From Dolosigranulum savutiense (GTDB lineage: Bacteria; Bacillota; Bacilli; Lactobacillales; Carnobacteriaceae_A), in contig NZ_CP142435.1 of NCBI RefSeq assembly GCF_039830095.1, positions 1,798,001 to 1,862,000 on the forward strand: a stretch of DNA of 64,000 nt. Direction: 5' to 3'. A program made the position numbers and the translations under genes. Positions 34,664 through 43,366 of this stretch are shown here, in pieces; the stretch's first letter is position 1; each line of letters opens with the position of its first letter. The notes under the pieces were generated by a model. That model ran no database searches. It was not told the DNA's origin and saw nothing but the letters and a program-made list of their open reading frames with translations.

Positions 34664-35449
34664 ATGAATGATTCAATAGAAATGCTTATATCGACAATGA
34701 ATACCGATAGTCAATCATTGGTAAAGAAAATGAACATCCAAACGAATGCAATTGTCATTAATCAAACAAATCAAGTAAAGTATAACATGTTTCATTTGGA
34801 TAAAAACACTATTCAAGAATATCAGTTTAATGAGCGAGGCATTGGTTTAAGTCGTAATAATGCATTACTACGGGCAACAGCAGATATTTGTATGATGGCA
34901 GATGATGACATGGTATATGTTGATAATTACCCGGACCTTGTAAAGTCAGAGTATGAAAAATATCCAGATGCGGATATGATTTTATTCAATGTTCGTATTC
35001 ATGATGAAAAAGGGATACAGGAAAAAGTTGATCAAAATGGAAAAGTGCATTACTTTAATAGTCTAAGATATGGAACAGTAACTTTTTCATTTAGAAGAGA
35101 CTCGGTGCTCCGTCACAATATATTCTTTTCGCAGTTGTTTGGTGGTGCCAAATATGGGAATGGCGAAGATTCTATTTTTTTGTGGGATTGCCTAAAAGCT
35201 AATATGAATATTCGTAAATCAACAAAAATTATTGCTGATGTTTATAATGAAGAATCCACGTGGTTTAAGGGCTTCGACGAAAAATTTTTTCTAGATCGCG
35301 GGGCGCTTTATAGAGCTTTAAGTAAACGATTTTATAAGCTTTTAATTTGGCAATATGCCATTAGAAAGCGACATACGTTTCCAGAAAATATGTCCGTTTT
35401 TGAAAGCGTTCAGCTTATGTTACGTGGGGCTAGAACCTTCAGTCAGTAA
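34664..35449 (+). CDS. GT-A fold glycosyltransferase, family 2-like
   Basis: 261 residues. The N-terminus is atypical, without the usual VxVPxYN strand. The nucleotide-binding patch RGIGLSRNNALLRATADICMMADDD is clear, with the metal motif DDD at 80-82. NGEDSIFLWDCL provides the probable catalytic acidic pair. The C-terminus is helical and basic, suggesting membrane association. GAGGTG precedes the ATG. A sugar transferase for the polysaccharide repeat unit is the best reading; the specificity is not predictable. Confidence 0.8.
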   Translation: MNDSIEMLISTMNTDSQSLVKKMNIQTNAIVINQTNQVKYNMFHLDKNTIQEYQFNERGIGLSRNNALLRATADICMMADDDMVYVDNYPDLVKSEYEKYPDADMILFNVRIHDEKGIQEKVDQNGKVHYFNSLRYGTVTFSFRRDSVLRHNIFFSQLFGGAKYGNGEDSIFLWDCLKANMNIRKSTKIIADVYNEESTWFKGFDEKFFLDRGALYRALSKRFYKLLIWQYAIRKRHTFPENMSVFESVQLMLRGARTFSQ

Positions 35450-35487
35450 GAATTAAATTTACTTGAACAGCATAGAAGAGGGAGTTT

Positions 35488-36570
35488 ATGATTTGGATAG
35501 CACATATTTTCTTTTTAAGTATTCTTTTAATAATCGCAAGATACTTTAAAAACGAAAACATATTTATTTATAGTTCATTTATTTATATTTTATTTGTTTA
35601 TGGGCAACGTTGGTTATCAGGAACAGATTTTCCCAATTATTTGCTATATTACTTAACCAGTTTTACACGACGAACAGAATTCCTATATTTTGGTCTACAG
35701 GAATTATTTGCGATGCATAATATTTATTTTGGACTGTTCATTTTTATTATATTATTTATTGTAATGCGCAATTATTACACTCTTTTTAATAAGGTAGATA
35801 AACAGGTTGTCATAATGATCGCATTATTTTTATTCTCAGAAATATTTGTAGCGCAATTATCACAATTACGACAATATGTGGCTGTTAGCTTTTTTGCATT
35901 AGCATTTTATTACATGTTTCAGCAGAAATATTTTAAAACAGTTATACATATTATTCTAGCAGCAGGATTCCATATGTCAGCTATTTTTATGTCGATATTT
36001 TTATTTTTAAAAATGAAAATCTCACGAAAAGTGGCACTTATTTTAGTAGGAATTTCATTAATGCTACCATTAATAAATATTCAATTTATTTTTAACTTAA
36101 GTATTTTTTCACGCTATGCCAGTTATTTAGATAGTGTCTACAATGTTGGTCTAAGTCCTTTTCATCTAGCTAAGTTTTATGGATTAGCATTGGTAGCTTT
36201 GTATTATATATTGAAAATTGATAAGTTCAATGAAACAACCGTTGAACGAATGATCTTGAATGGTATGTTGTTAAATATTTTGTTATATGGCATGAGTTTT
36301 CAATTTGCGTTGTTAATTCGGGTAAGTGCCTACTTTAAAGTTTTTGAGATTGTCTTTTTAGTCTATTATGCTGATCGACTGAAAGGGACGTCTACTCGTT
36401 TAATTCAAACAGTAGTGGTGTTATTTTTCTTAGGCATTTTTGGAGGTATTATTTTAACAGATCCATATGATATCTATCCGTATGAATTCGAACCGTTAAG
36501 ATTATTTGAAAAAAGACCAAAGCCGGTTGTTAGGCGGGAAGTTGATCGCTTTTATTTAATGAGAGAGTAA
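35488..36570 (+). CDS. EpsG-family membrane protein (polymerase-like)
   Basis: 360 residues with about 10 membrane helices. Family features of EpsG are the early YGQRWLSGTDFPNY motif and SQLRQYVAVSFFALA in the middle, followed by GFHMSAIF. EpsG proteins are thought to polymerise exopolysaccharide repeats. The C-terminal 30 residues are cytoplasmic and charged. The gene lies within the plus-strand glycan operon with an AGAGGGAG RBS. With the Wzy-like protein at 32469, it makes two candidate polymerases in one locus. Confidence 0.85.
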   Translation: MIWIAHIFFLSILLIIARYFKNENIFIYSSFIYILFVYGQRWLSGTDFPNYLLYYLTSFTRRTEFLYFGLQELFAMHNIYFGLFIFIILFIVMRNYYTLFNKVDKQVVIMIALFLFSEIFVAQLSQLRQYVAVSFFALAFYYMFQQKYFKTVIHIILAAGFHMSAIFMSIFLFLKMKISRKVALILVGISLMLPLINIQFIFNLSIFSRYASYLDSVYNVGLSPFHLAKFYGLALVALYYILKIDKFNETTVERMILNGMLLNILLYGMSFQFALLIRVSAYFKVFEIVFLVYYADRLKGTSTRLIQTVVVLFFLGIFGGIILTDPYDIYPYEFEPLRLFEKRPKPVVRREVDRFYLMRE

Positions 36571-36594
36571 TCAGTCGTAAGAAAGGAGTTTAAC

Positions 36595-39108
36595 ATGAAA
36601 AATGTAACCCAACACCCACACATCTCGAAAATTGTGTCTATTTTATTTGTATCGTTTGTCGTACTATTTATTTATATTTTTAGAAGTGAATTTTATACAG
36701 GTATCGAAGGTTCAACCATGCGTATTGTTTCTTTAGACAAAAATAATGAAGAGGCACTGGGCCATTATCAAGACTTAAGAAATATTAAAATAAATGGTTC
36801 TAATATTGATATGGAACAATCTATAGTAGAAACAGATCAAACGCATTTAATGACGACTGGAACGCGTGGAATCATTATGGAAGGACCCAATCAAGAAGTA
36901 AGATTCCCCATTTCTTCTGTAAGCACATTATCTTTTGATTATGTTTCGGGTAGTTATCATGGCATTATACAGATTTATATTGATGATCAATTAATTGAAG
37001 AGATGGATACATATACTGAATATTACCAGACAAATGATTACTATAATGATTTGTCTACAGGTATTGGAATTTCTAGGCATAATATAGGCTGGTACTTAGC
37101 TGTTATGGTTACAGTGTTTGCAGGGTTGTATTTAATAAAAGATAATTTATGGAAGAATGCTCATTTTAAGTGGAAGTTAACGCTTATTGGAATGCTTACA
37201 GTTGGATTATATGGGGTATTGAAAATTATTGCACGGTTTTATCATGGCAATAGCATCCACTGGTTAACCTCTACTTTTTCAATTCATTCAGTTACAGTAG
37301 GAATGGGATTAATCGGACTATTTTTACTCATTAATAGCACAGTTTTAGAGGGGTTATTAAAGCATTATGCTGAATGGCTACGTGTAGTTTATTTAGGAAT
37401 TCCTTTTTTTGTCCTATATTTATTACAAGCAGCATGGTCTACATATCAAGATATAGCGTCTCCCTTTTTTATGATTAATATTTTGTTAATTAGTATTGTA
37501 ATAGTTGTATTATCCCTATTTTTAACATCTATTCGAATGGCAAGTGTTGTTTTAGTAGCGATTGCTTATGGTACGTCAATTATAAATAAAATATTAATTG
37601 ATACGCGGAATATCCCTCTGCAGTCCTATCATCTACGCCAAATGCAGGATGGACTGAATGTCGCTGATATGGTTGTTATTGAGTTAAATCATCAGGTTAT
37701 TATAATGACTTTATTCAGTGCCCTGTTTTTGATGGGGATAATCAGTTTGCCACTGAAGCGCCAAACAATACCGAAGCTAAAAAGATGGCAAGCATCATTG
37801 GTGGGTGCAGTTGCTTTATTGTTATTACCTTTTATGACAACAACGGTAACTTCGCAGGTGGAAACTGAGTTTTATTTTTGGCGGATGGCGAATTCTTATG
37901 CTGAGAAAGGATTTTTATTCTCATTCATTGAGTTATATAATCGCTCAAAAATTACAGAACCTGATAATTATTCTATCGCTAAGGCAGAGGAGATTTTGCA
38001 AGAATATCCAGATAACCTGGCAACTGGACCGCAACCCAATATTGTTCTTATTCAGAATGAATCACTATATGATTTTAGCTCATTTGAAGGAATGGAATTA
38101 ATGCCTAATCCTTTTGTTCATATGCATCGCGCTGCGGAAGAGGGAATTGCTGGTGACTTAACTGTCTCGGTTTATGGTGGTGGAACAGCTAATTCTGAGT
38201 ATGAAGTGCTCTCTAGTCATGCGTTATCTGTTTTTCCTCCAGGCACATTTCCGTTCCAACAATTGTTAAATAATTCAGATCGCCGACCAAGTATAGCCAC
38301 TGAATTGGTTAATCAAGGTTACGAGACCATTGGCATGCATCCACAAACATTGACGAACTATAATCGCGATAATGCCTGGATGAATTTAGGTATCAATGAG
38401 ACGTACTTTACTGATTCGAATCCCACGATTGCTTCTTTCGCAGAGTATGATTATGTGAGAAATTATGTCTCAGATGAAACACTTTATCGTGGAACGATGA
38501 ATTTAATTGATCAACGAGAAGAGCCACTTTTTACGTTTGTGGCAACGATGCAAGGACATGGTGGATATGAACAACCTGATGCTAATCGAGAAGTATTAGT
38601 CAATGGGGATACCGATTTATTGCAAGAAAGTGTCTATTTTTCAACAATGAAAGCGTCGGATGAAGGATTCGGACAATTGATGGATCAGTTGAATCAATCT
38701 GATGAGCCGACGATTGTGATGATGTATGGCGATCACCAACCGACCTTATCGGACGAATTTTATAACAAATATATGCCGGGTACGGAGATTCCGTATCAGT
38801 ATAAGACAAATTATGTGATCTGGGCTAATTTTGATTTACCTGAGAAAGATTACGGCACAATCAGTCCCAATTATTTAATGCCTGTTTTACTGGATGTATT
38901 ATCTGAGACGGATTATGCGTTAGATGTTAATAGTTTTTACCAATTTTTATTAGAAGCAATGGATACAATGCCGGTCATGACCACTTGGGGCTATTATGAT
39001 CCAGATGACAATAAGTATGTAGAAGATCCTGTTAACCAGACTGTCTATGAACGTTACAACATTCTGCAGTATTACCGGGCAATAGATCATATGTATCCAC
39101 TAAATTAA
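36595..39108 (+). CDS. LtaS/MdoB-like membrane phosphoglycerol transferase
   Basis: 837 residues with a C-terminal sulfatase/alkaline-phosphatase-fold domain (about 480-790). The probable nucleophile is T531 in GGGTANSEYE. Metal motifs are NESLYDF (near 486) and MYGDHQPTLS. Before it are about nine membrane helices (about 163-405). Between TM1 (about 13-29) and TM2 is an extra extracytoplasmic, strand-rich region of about 130 residues not found in LtaS. Such enzymes transfer phosphoglycerol from phosphatidylglycerol to glycans, or polymerise it. AAAGGAG precedes the ATG. In this locus it may decorate the polysaccharide. Confidence 0.85.
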   Translation: MKNVTQHPHISKIVSILFVSFVVLFIYIFRSEFYTGIEGSTMRIVSLDKNNEEALGHYQDLRNIKINGSNIDMEQSIVETDQTHLMTTGTRGIIMEGPNQEVRFPISSVSTLSFDYVSGSYHGIIQIYIDDQLIEEMDTYTEYYQTNDYYNDLSTGIGISRHNIGWYLAVMVTVFAGLYLIKDNLWKNAHFKWKLTLIGMLTVGLYGVLKIIARFYHGNSIHWLTSTFSIHSVTVGMGLIGLFLLINSTVLEGLLKHYAEWLRVVYLGIPFFVLYLLQAAWSTYQDIASPFFMINILLISIVIVVLSLFLTSIRMASVVLVAIAYGTSIINKILIDTRNIPLQSYHLRQMQDGLNVADMVVIELNHQVIIMTLFSALFLMGIISLPLKRQTIPKLKRWQASLVGAVALLLLPFMTTTVTSQVETEFYFWRMANSYAEKGFLFSFIELYNRSKITEPDNYSIAKAEEILQEYPDNLATGPQPNIVLIQNESLYDFSSFEGMELMPNPFVHMHRAAEEGIAGDLTVSVYGGGTANSEYEVLSSHALSVFPPGTFPFQQLLNNSDRRPSIATELVNQGYETIGMHPQTLTNYNRDNAWMNLGINETYFTDSNPTIASFAEYDYVRNYVSDETLYRGTMNLIDQREEPLFTFVATMQGHGGYEQPDANREVLVNGDTDLLQESVYFSTMKASDEGFGQLMDQLNQSDEPTIVMMYGDHQPTLSDEFYNKYMPGTEIPYQYKTNYVIWANFDLPEKDYGTISPNYLMPVLLDVLSETDYALDVNSFYQFLLEAMDTMPVMTTWGYYDPDDNKYVEDPVNQTVYERYNILQYYRAIDHMYPLN

Positions 39109-39144
39109 TAGAATATGAAAGAAATACATGAGAGGAAAATATAG

Positions 39145-39888
39145 ATGAATAGACAATCATATAAAGCGTTAGTTTCGATTATTATGCCAGCCTATAATGC
39201 GGCGACATTTATTCAAGAAACGATTCAATCTGTAATTAACCAGACGCATCAGAATTGGGAGTTATTAATTGTGGATGATGCCTCCACAGATGATACAATT
39301 GCTCAGGTTCAAGCGTTTGAAGATAAACGGATTAGATTGATTACATTAGCGACAAATAGTGGTGCGGCCATTGCTCGTAATACAGCTATTGAGCAATCTC
39401 GTGGGGAGTATTTAGCTTTCTTGGATAGCGATGATTTGTGGGTGGCTGATAAATTAGAAAAACAGCTCATATTTATGAAAGAACACGGATATGTATTTAC
39501 GTGTACAGAACATGGTGTGCTGGAAGAAAATGGCGAAATCTCAGAAATTAAAACGGTTAAAACCAAAGCAAGTTACATGGATATTCTTAAGAATAATGCG
39601 GGGAATTCGACCATTATGTATAATTGTCAAGTTCTGGGCAAGTATTATTCTCCGGACATTAAGCGTAGAAATGATATCACTATGTGGTTACAAGTCATCA
39701 AAAATACACCTTATCTATATGGGTTACAGGAGCCATTGACAATTTATCGTAAACGGGGAAATTCATTGTCCGCTAATAAATTAACGTTAATCCGTTATCA
39801 GTGGAAGCTATATCGTGATATTGAAGGGCTCTCATTCCTAACATCTGTGAAGTTGCTGATATTAAAAGTAATAGATGTATTAACTTAA
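39145..39888 (+). CDS. GT2-family glycosyltransferase
   Basis: 247 residues, short for the family. GT-A motifs: SIIMPAYNAATFI, IVDDASTDDT, SGAAIARNTAI and the metal motif FLDSDDLW (D94-D97). The late acidic RRNDITMWLQV is followed by LTIYRKRGNSLS, common in capsule GT2 enzymes. It lacks a membrane segment. It is the last plus-strand glycan gene before unrelated housekeeping genes. The sugar donor is unknown. Confidence 0.9.
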   Translation: MNRQSYKALVSIIMPAYNAATFIQETIQSVINQTHQNWELLIVDDASTDDTIAQVQAFEDKRIRLITLATNSGAAIARNTAIEQSRGEYLAFLDSDDLWVADKLEKQLIFMKEHGYVFTCTEHGVLEENGEISEIKTVKTKASYMDILKNNAGNSTIMYNCQVLGKYYSPDIKRRNDITMWLQVIKNTPYLYGLQEPLTIYRKRGNSLSANKLTLIRYQWKLYRDIEGLSFLTSVKLLILKVIDVLT

Positions 39889-39923
39889 AATTAAGAAAGT
39901 TAGGATATTTTTATCGGTAGTAA

Positions 39924-39952
39924 TTGCTTATTTGTTTCAATAATGATACACT
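39924..39952 (+). promoter_or_regulatory. Possible promoter of the DUF503 gene
   Basis: TTGCTT, 17-nt spacer, TACACT with an extended TG (TGaTACACT). It would put the transcript start on or next to the Shine-Dalgarno, which makes it less convincing. Confidence 0.35.
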
Positions 39953-39968
39953 ATGGAAGGAGGCCATC

Positions 39969-40250
39969 ATGAAAGGATTAGCTTTGGAAATTGAATTAAT
40001 GATTCATGAATCATTTTCACTAAAGGATAAGCGGCGTGTGCTTAAAAGTATATTAGATAAATCACGAGCTAAATATAACGTGGCTGCAGCAGAGGTTGGT
40101 GAGCAAGAGATGCTAAATCAAGCTGTCTTGGCCTTCTCTTCAATTAGCAATAATTATGTTCAATGTGAACAGATGTTACAATCAGTTATTCATCTGATTG
40201 ATAATCGGTATGAGGTTGAAATTGTCCGCGTAAGGTGGGTTGAATTTTAA
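39969..40250 (+). CDS. DUF503 (YlxP-family) protein
   Basis: Small cytosolic protein of 93 residues. The block HESFSLKDKRRVLKSI (about 13-28) is the DUF503 signature; an alternating strand/helix fold ends in VEIVRVRW. Relatives (YlxP) are encoded near ribosome-maturation genes in other Firmicutes; function unknown. ATG 39969, 5 nt after AAGGAGG, is preferred over a longer frame from 39924. Confidence 0.88.
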   Translation: MKGLALEIELMIHESFSLKDKRRVLKSILDKSRAKYNVAAAEVGEQEMLNQAVLAFSSISNNYVQCEQMLQSVIHLIDNRYEVEIVRVRWVEF

Positions 40251-40341
40251 CATAACATGAAAGAATGATGAATAAATTCGTCACCTTAGTCGATATAGTT
40301 AAATAAGATAGCATGAATTTACACATGAAAGGGATAGTATA

Positions 40342-41235
40342 ATGATTCGAGTTATAATTGATTCAGGAACAGATATTAATCAGCAAATAGTCGATTTATA
40401 CGGAAGTGATTTTGATTTTATTCCGCTTTCCGTTATTATGGAGGGAAAATCTTACACAGATCGCGTAGATGTTACTCTACAAGAGGTACATAATTATATG
40501 AAAGCGGGTAATATGCCCAAAACATCACAAATTTCACCTCAAGCTGCGATTGATAAGTTTACTGAAATTGCTGAAGCAGGTGATGATGCTATATATATAT
40601 CACTTAGTAGCTCCTTATCGGGAACATATCAGGTTGGGATGAATGCTCTGCGAGAAGTGCAAGCAGATTATCCAGACTTTAAGGGGGCTGTGGTGGATTC
40701 TAAATCAGCTGCTGGCTTACTTACTATCTTATATATTCAGGCGCAGGAATTAATTAAAGCAGGGGTTCCTTTTGATGAGATTGTCCAACAATTGAACTGG
40801 CATGCTGAACACGGTGTAACATTCCTTTGCGTAGATGACTTGAACTGGCTAGCGAAGGGTGGTCGCTTACCGAAAGCTATTGGGGCAATTGGTTCTATGT
40901 TGAAAGTAAAACCATTCCTTAGTTTAGATGACAACGGTGAAATCATAAAAGAAGCGCTTGTTCGCGGGAAAGATCGTGTGTATACAAAAATGATCGAAAA
41001 AAGTATGGACTTACTACAACGTTTCTCAGAGCAAGTAGTTGTGGTTAGTCATGTCGGTCGTGTTGAAATTGCTGAAAAAATTAAAATGTCTATTCAAGAA
41101 GTTATTGATGTGCCTATTATCATTACCGAAATTAGTCCAGTTATAGCTGCTCATATCGGTATTGGAGGAGCCGGTGTCTTCTTCATAGATGATGTACCTG
41201 ATCGATACATTATTCCAGCTGATTTAAAATCGTAG
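40342..41235 (+). CDS. DegV-family fatty-acid-binding protein
   Basis: 297 residues. The DegV fold is marked by IDSGTDIN at the N-terminus, KTSQISP, SLSSSLSGTYQ (the SGT-type lipid-carboxylate site) and DDLNWLAKGGRLPK. DegV/FakB proteins present fatty acids to the FakA kinase for phosphorylation. No fakA is adjacent, so acting as one of several FakB paralogues is inferred from the family. AAAGGG precedes the ATG. Confidence 0.88.
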   Translation: MIRVIIDSGTDINQQIVDLYGSDFDFIPLSVIMEGKSYTDRVDVTLQEVHNYMKAGNMPKTSQISPQAAIDKFTEIAEAGDDAIYISLSSSLSGTYQVGMNALREVQADYPDFKGAVVDSKSAAGLLTILYIQAQELIKAGVPFDEIVQQLNWHAEHGVTFLCVDDLNWLAKGGRLPKAIGAIGSMLKVKPFLSLDDNGEIIKEALVRGKDRVYTKMIEKSMDLLQRFSEQVVVVSHVGRVEIAEKIKMSIQEVIDVPIIITEISPVIAAHIGIGGAGVFFIDDVPDRYIIPADLKS

Positions 41236-41276
41236 ATAAATGATATGTAATTAGGTGCGTCGATGCATTATGTATG

Positions 41277-41317
41277 CTCCTTTCAAGGCAGATAAAGGTA
41301 GTCTGTTTTGGAAGGAG
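41277..41317 (+). other. Fully paired 16-bp RNA stem with G-U wobbles upstream of asnB
   Basis: CTCCTTTCAAGGCAGA (41277-41292) pairs at every position with TCTGTTTTGGAAGGAG (41302-41317) around a 9-nt loop. Three of the pairs are G-U wobbles that form only in plus-strand RNA. No T-run follows immediately. It may be a degV 3' hairpin or a leader structure of asnB. Confidence 0.6.
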
Positions 41318-41435
41318 TCTGTTCATTATATCTTTTAACATAAAAATTTAACAATTTTAACGCAATTTAATATTAGTTTTTTAAGGATAGATGTTGTAAA
41401 ATGGGAATTGGTTTAACGGAAGGATGTTATAATTT

Positions 41436-43289
41436 ATGTGTGGTTTTATAGGTTTTTTTGATACGCGTGAGAAAAAAGAAGTCATTGTTGAACGAATGAT
41501 GGATCGCGTTGTGCACAGAGGACCAGATATGGGTGGAAAATATATAGATGACCACTGTGGTTTGGGATTTAGACGATTATCAATATTAGATTTGTCTGAA
41601 GCGGGTGCTCAGCCTTTATATAGTGAAGATGGGAATAAAATATTAGTTTTTAATGGTGAGATATATAATTATACCGAAATTAGAGAAGATCTGATGGCAA
41701 AAGGTTACAAATTTAAGAGTAATACAGATAGTGAAGTGCTCATCCATGGTTACGATGAATATGGCGAAGCGCTAGTTAATAAATTACGTGGTATGTTTGC
41801 CTTCTGTATTTGGGATAAAGTTGAACAGAAAGCTTTTGGTGCTCGAGATAATTTTGGAATTAAGCCCTTTTATTTTTATGAATATGAGTACGATGGACAG
41901 CAATCATTGATGATTGCCTCTGAGATTAAAGCCTTCTTAGATCATCCATCATTTAACAAAGAAGTAAACAAAAAGGCGTTAAAACCGTACTTAACATTCC
42001 AATATTCTGCTCAACCAGATGAGACGTTCTTTAAAGGGGTTAAGCGTCTTAAGCCAGGTCATTACTTTACTTACCAAAACGGTGAAATGAAGATCCAAAA
42101 ATATTGGGAAGTGAACTTTAATGACCAACATAAAACATTAGAAGAAAATATTGCAGATATTAGAGCGGTAATTGATGATTCTGTTAAGATGCATAAACAA
42201 TCAGATGTGCCAGTGGGTTCATTTTTATCAGGTGGAGTTGACTCAAGTTATATTACAGAGAGATTGATGCCAGACAAAACATTTTCTATTGGATTTGCTG
42301 AAGATACCTTTGATGAAACAACACACGCTGAAGATTTATCTAATATTTTAAATATTGAAAATATTAAGCGAACAATTGATGCGGATGACTGTCTAGGGAT
42401 GTTACCGACTATTCAATATCATATGGACGAGCCACAATCTAATCCATCGACTATGCCATTATACTTCTTATCAAAGTTAGTGAAGGATAATGATGTTACT
42501 GTTGTGCTTTCAGGAGAGGGTGCTGATGAAATATTTGGTGGATATGAATGGTACGGGTTGGATGAAGGACAGAAGAAGTTGAAGAAATTACCAAGTTTTA
42601 TTTTGAAACCAGCTGCATCTTTAGCTAAACATTTACCAAATTTCCGTGGTAAGACCACATTATTACGTGCTGGACGACCGGTTGAAGAAACATTTATTGG
42701 TCAAGCATTAGTGTTTGAAGAAGATGAGGCAAAAGACATTTTAAACAGTGATTACCAGCAGTCTCGATCGGTCAAAGACATTACTGATAAGGTTTATAGC
42801 CTTGTAAAAGGCAAAGATGATGTCACCAAGAAACAATTTTTGGATATTAAATTATTTATGGCAGGAGATATTTTACAAAAAGCTGATAAAATGAGTATGG
42901 CTCATTCGCTAGAATTGCGAGTTCCTTTCTTAGATAAGGAAGTTATGAAGGTCGGAGAACAAATTGGTAGCGAGCAAAAAATTACCAATGGCACGACGAA
43001 ATATGTTCTCAGAAAAGCAGCTGAGAAATCATTACCTGAAGAGTGGTTTAAACGTAAGAAAAAAGGATTCCCTGTACCTATTAAATTATGGTTCCAAGAA
43101 GAAAAATATTATCAGTTCGTGAAAGAATATTTCCAAGCTGATTATGTTGACCAATTCTTTGATCGAGAAAAAATTAATCAGTTATTGGACGATCATTATC
43201 AGGGAGTAGTGAATAATGCTAGAAAGATTTATACGGTCTTAGTCTTCCTTGTATGGTACAAGCGTTACTTTATTGATGAAGTTGCTTAA
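41436..43289 (+). CDS. asnB: Asparagine synthase, glutamine-hydrolysing
   Basis: 617-residue amidotransferase that makes asparagine from aspartate, glutamine and ATP. The class II glutaminase domain begins at catalytic C2 (MCGFIGFFD) and includes HRGPD, NGEIYNY and SNTDSEV. The synthetase domain has the PP-loop SGGVDSSY (about 264-271) and SGEGADEIFGGY. The late KMSMAHSLELRVPFLD is family-typical. GGAAGGA lies about 10 nt before the ATG. A structured RNA hairpin lies upstream, but I see no T-box. An intrinsic terminator follows, shared with the convergent gene. Confidence 0.95.
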   Translation: MCGFIGFFDTREKKEVIVERMMDRVVHRGPDMGGKYIDDHCGLGFRRLSILDLSEAGAQPLYSEDGNKILVFNGEIYNYTEIREDLMAKGYKFKSNTDSEVLIHGYDEYGEALVNKLRGMFAFCIWDKVEQKAFGARDNFGIKPFYFYEYEYDGQQSLMIASEIKAFLDHPSFNKEVNKKALKPYLTFQYSAQPDETFFKGVKRLKPGHYFTYQNGEMKIQKYWEVNFNDQHKTLEENIADIRAVIDDSVKMHKQSDVPVGSFLSGGVDSSYITERLMPDKTFSIGFAEDTFDETTHAEDLSNILNIENIKRTIDADDCLGMLPTIQYHMDEPQSNPSTMPLYFLSKLVKDNDVTVVLSGEGADEIFGGYEWYGLDEGQKKLKKLPSFILKPAASLAKHLPNFRGKTTLLRAGRPVEETFIGQALVFEEDEAKDILNSDYQQSRSVKDITDKVYSLVKGKDDVTKKQFLDIKLFMAGDILQKADKMSMAHSLELRVPFLDKEVMKVGEQIGSEQKITNGTTKYVLRKAAEKSLPEEWFKRKKKGFPVPIKLWFQEEKYYQFVKEYFQADYVDQFFDREKINQLLDDHYQGVVNNARKIYTVLVFLVWYKRYFIDEVA

Positions 43290-43311
43290 AGTACCCATTT
43301 TATGAATCGTC

Positions 43312-43363
43312 AATAAAAACTCCATTCAATGTGGATGATAACGCATTGAATGGAGTTTTTTAA
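43312..43363. terminator. Bidirectional terminator between asnB and the AI-2E gene
   Basis: AAAAACTCCATTCAATG and CATTGAATGGAGTTTTT form a perfect 17-bp stem around a 12-nt loop, usable by both convergent genes. Confidence 0.93.
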
Positions 43364-43366
43364 CTT

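Noticed and set aside
41236-41435. T-box riboswitch for asnB
   Set aside because: No AGGGTGGNACCGCG-like T-box sequence and no antiterminator/terminator pair; only the wobble-rich stem is seen.
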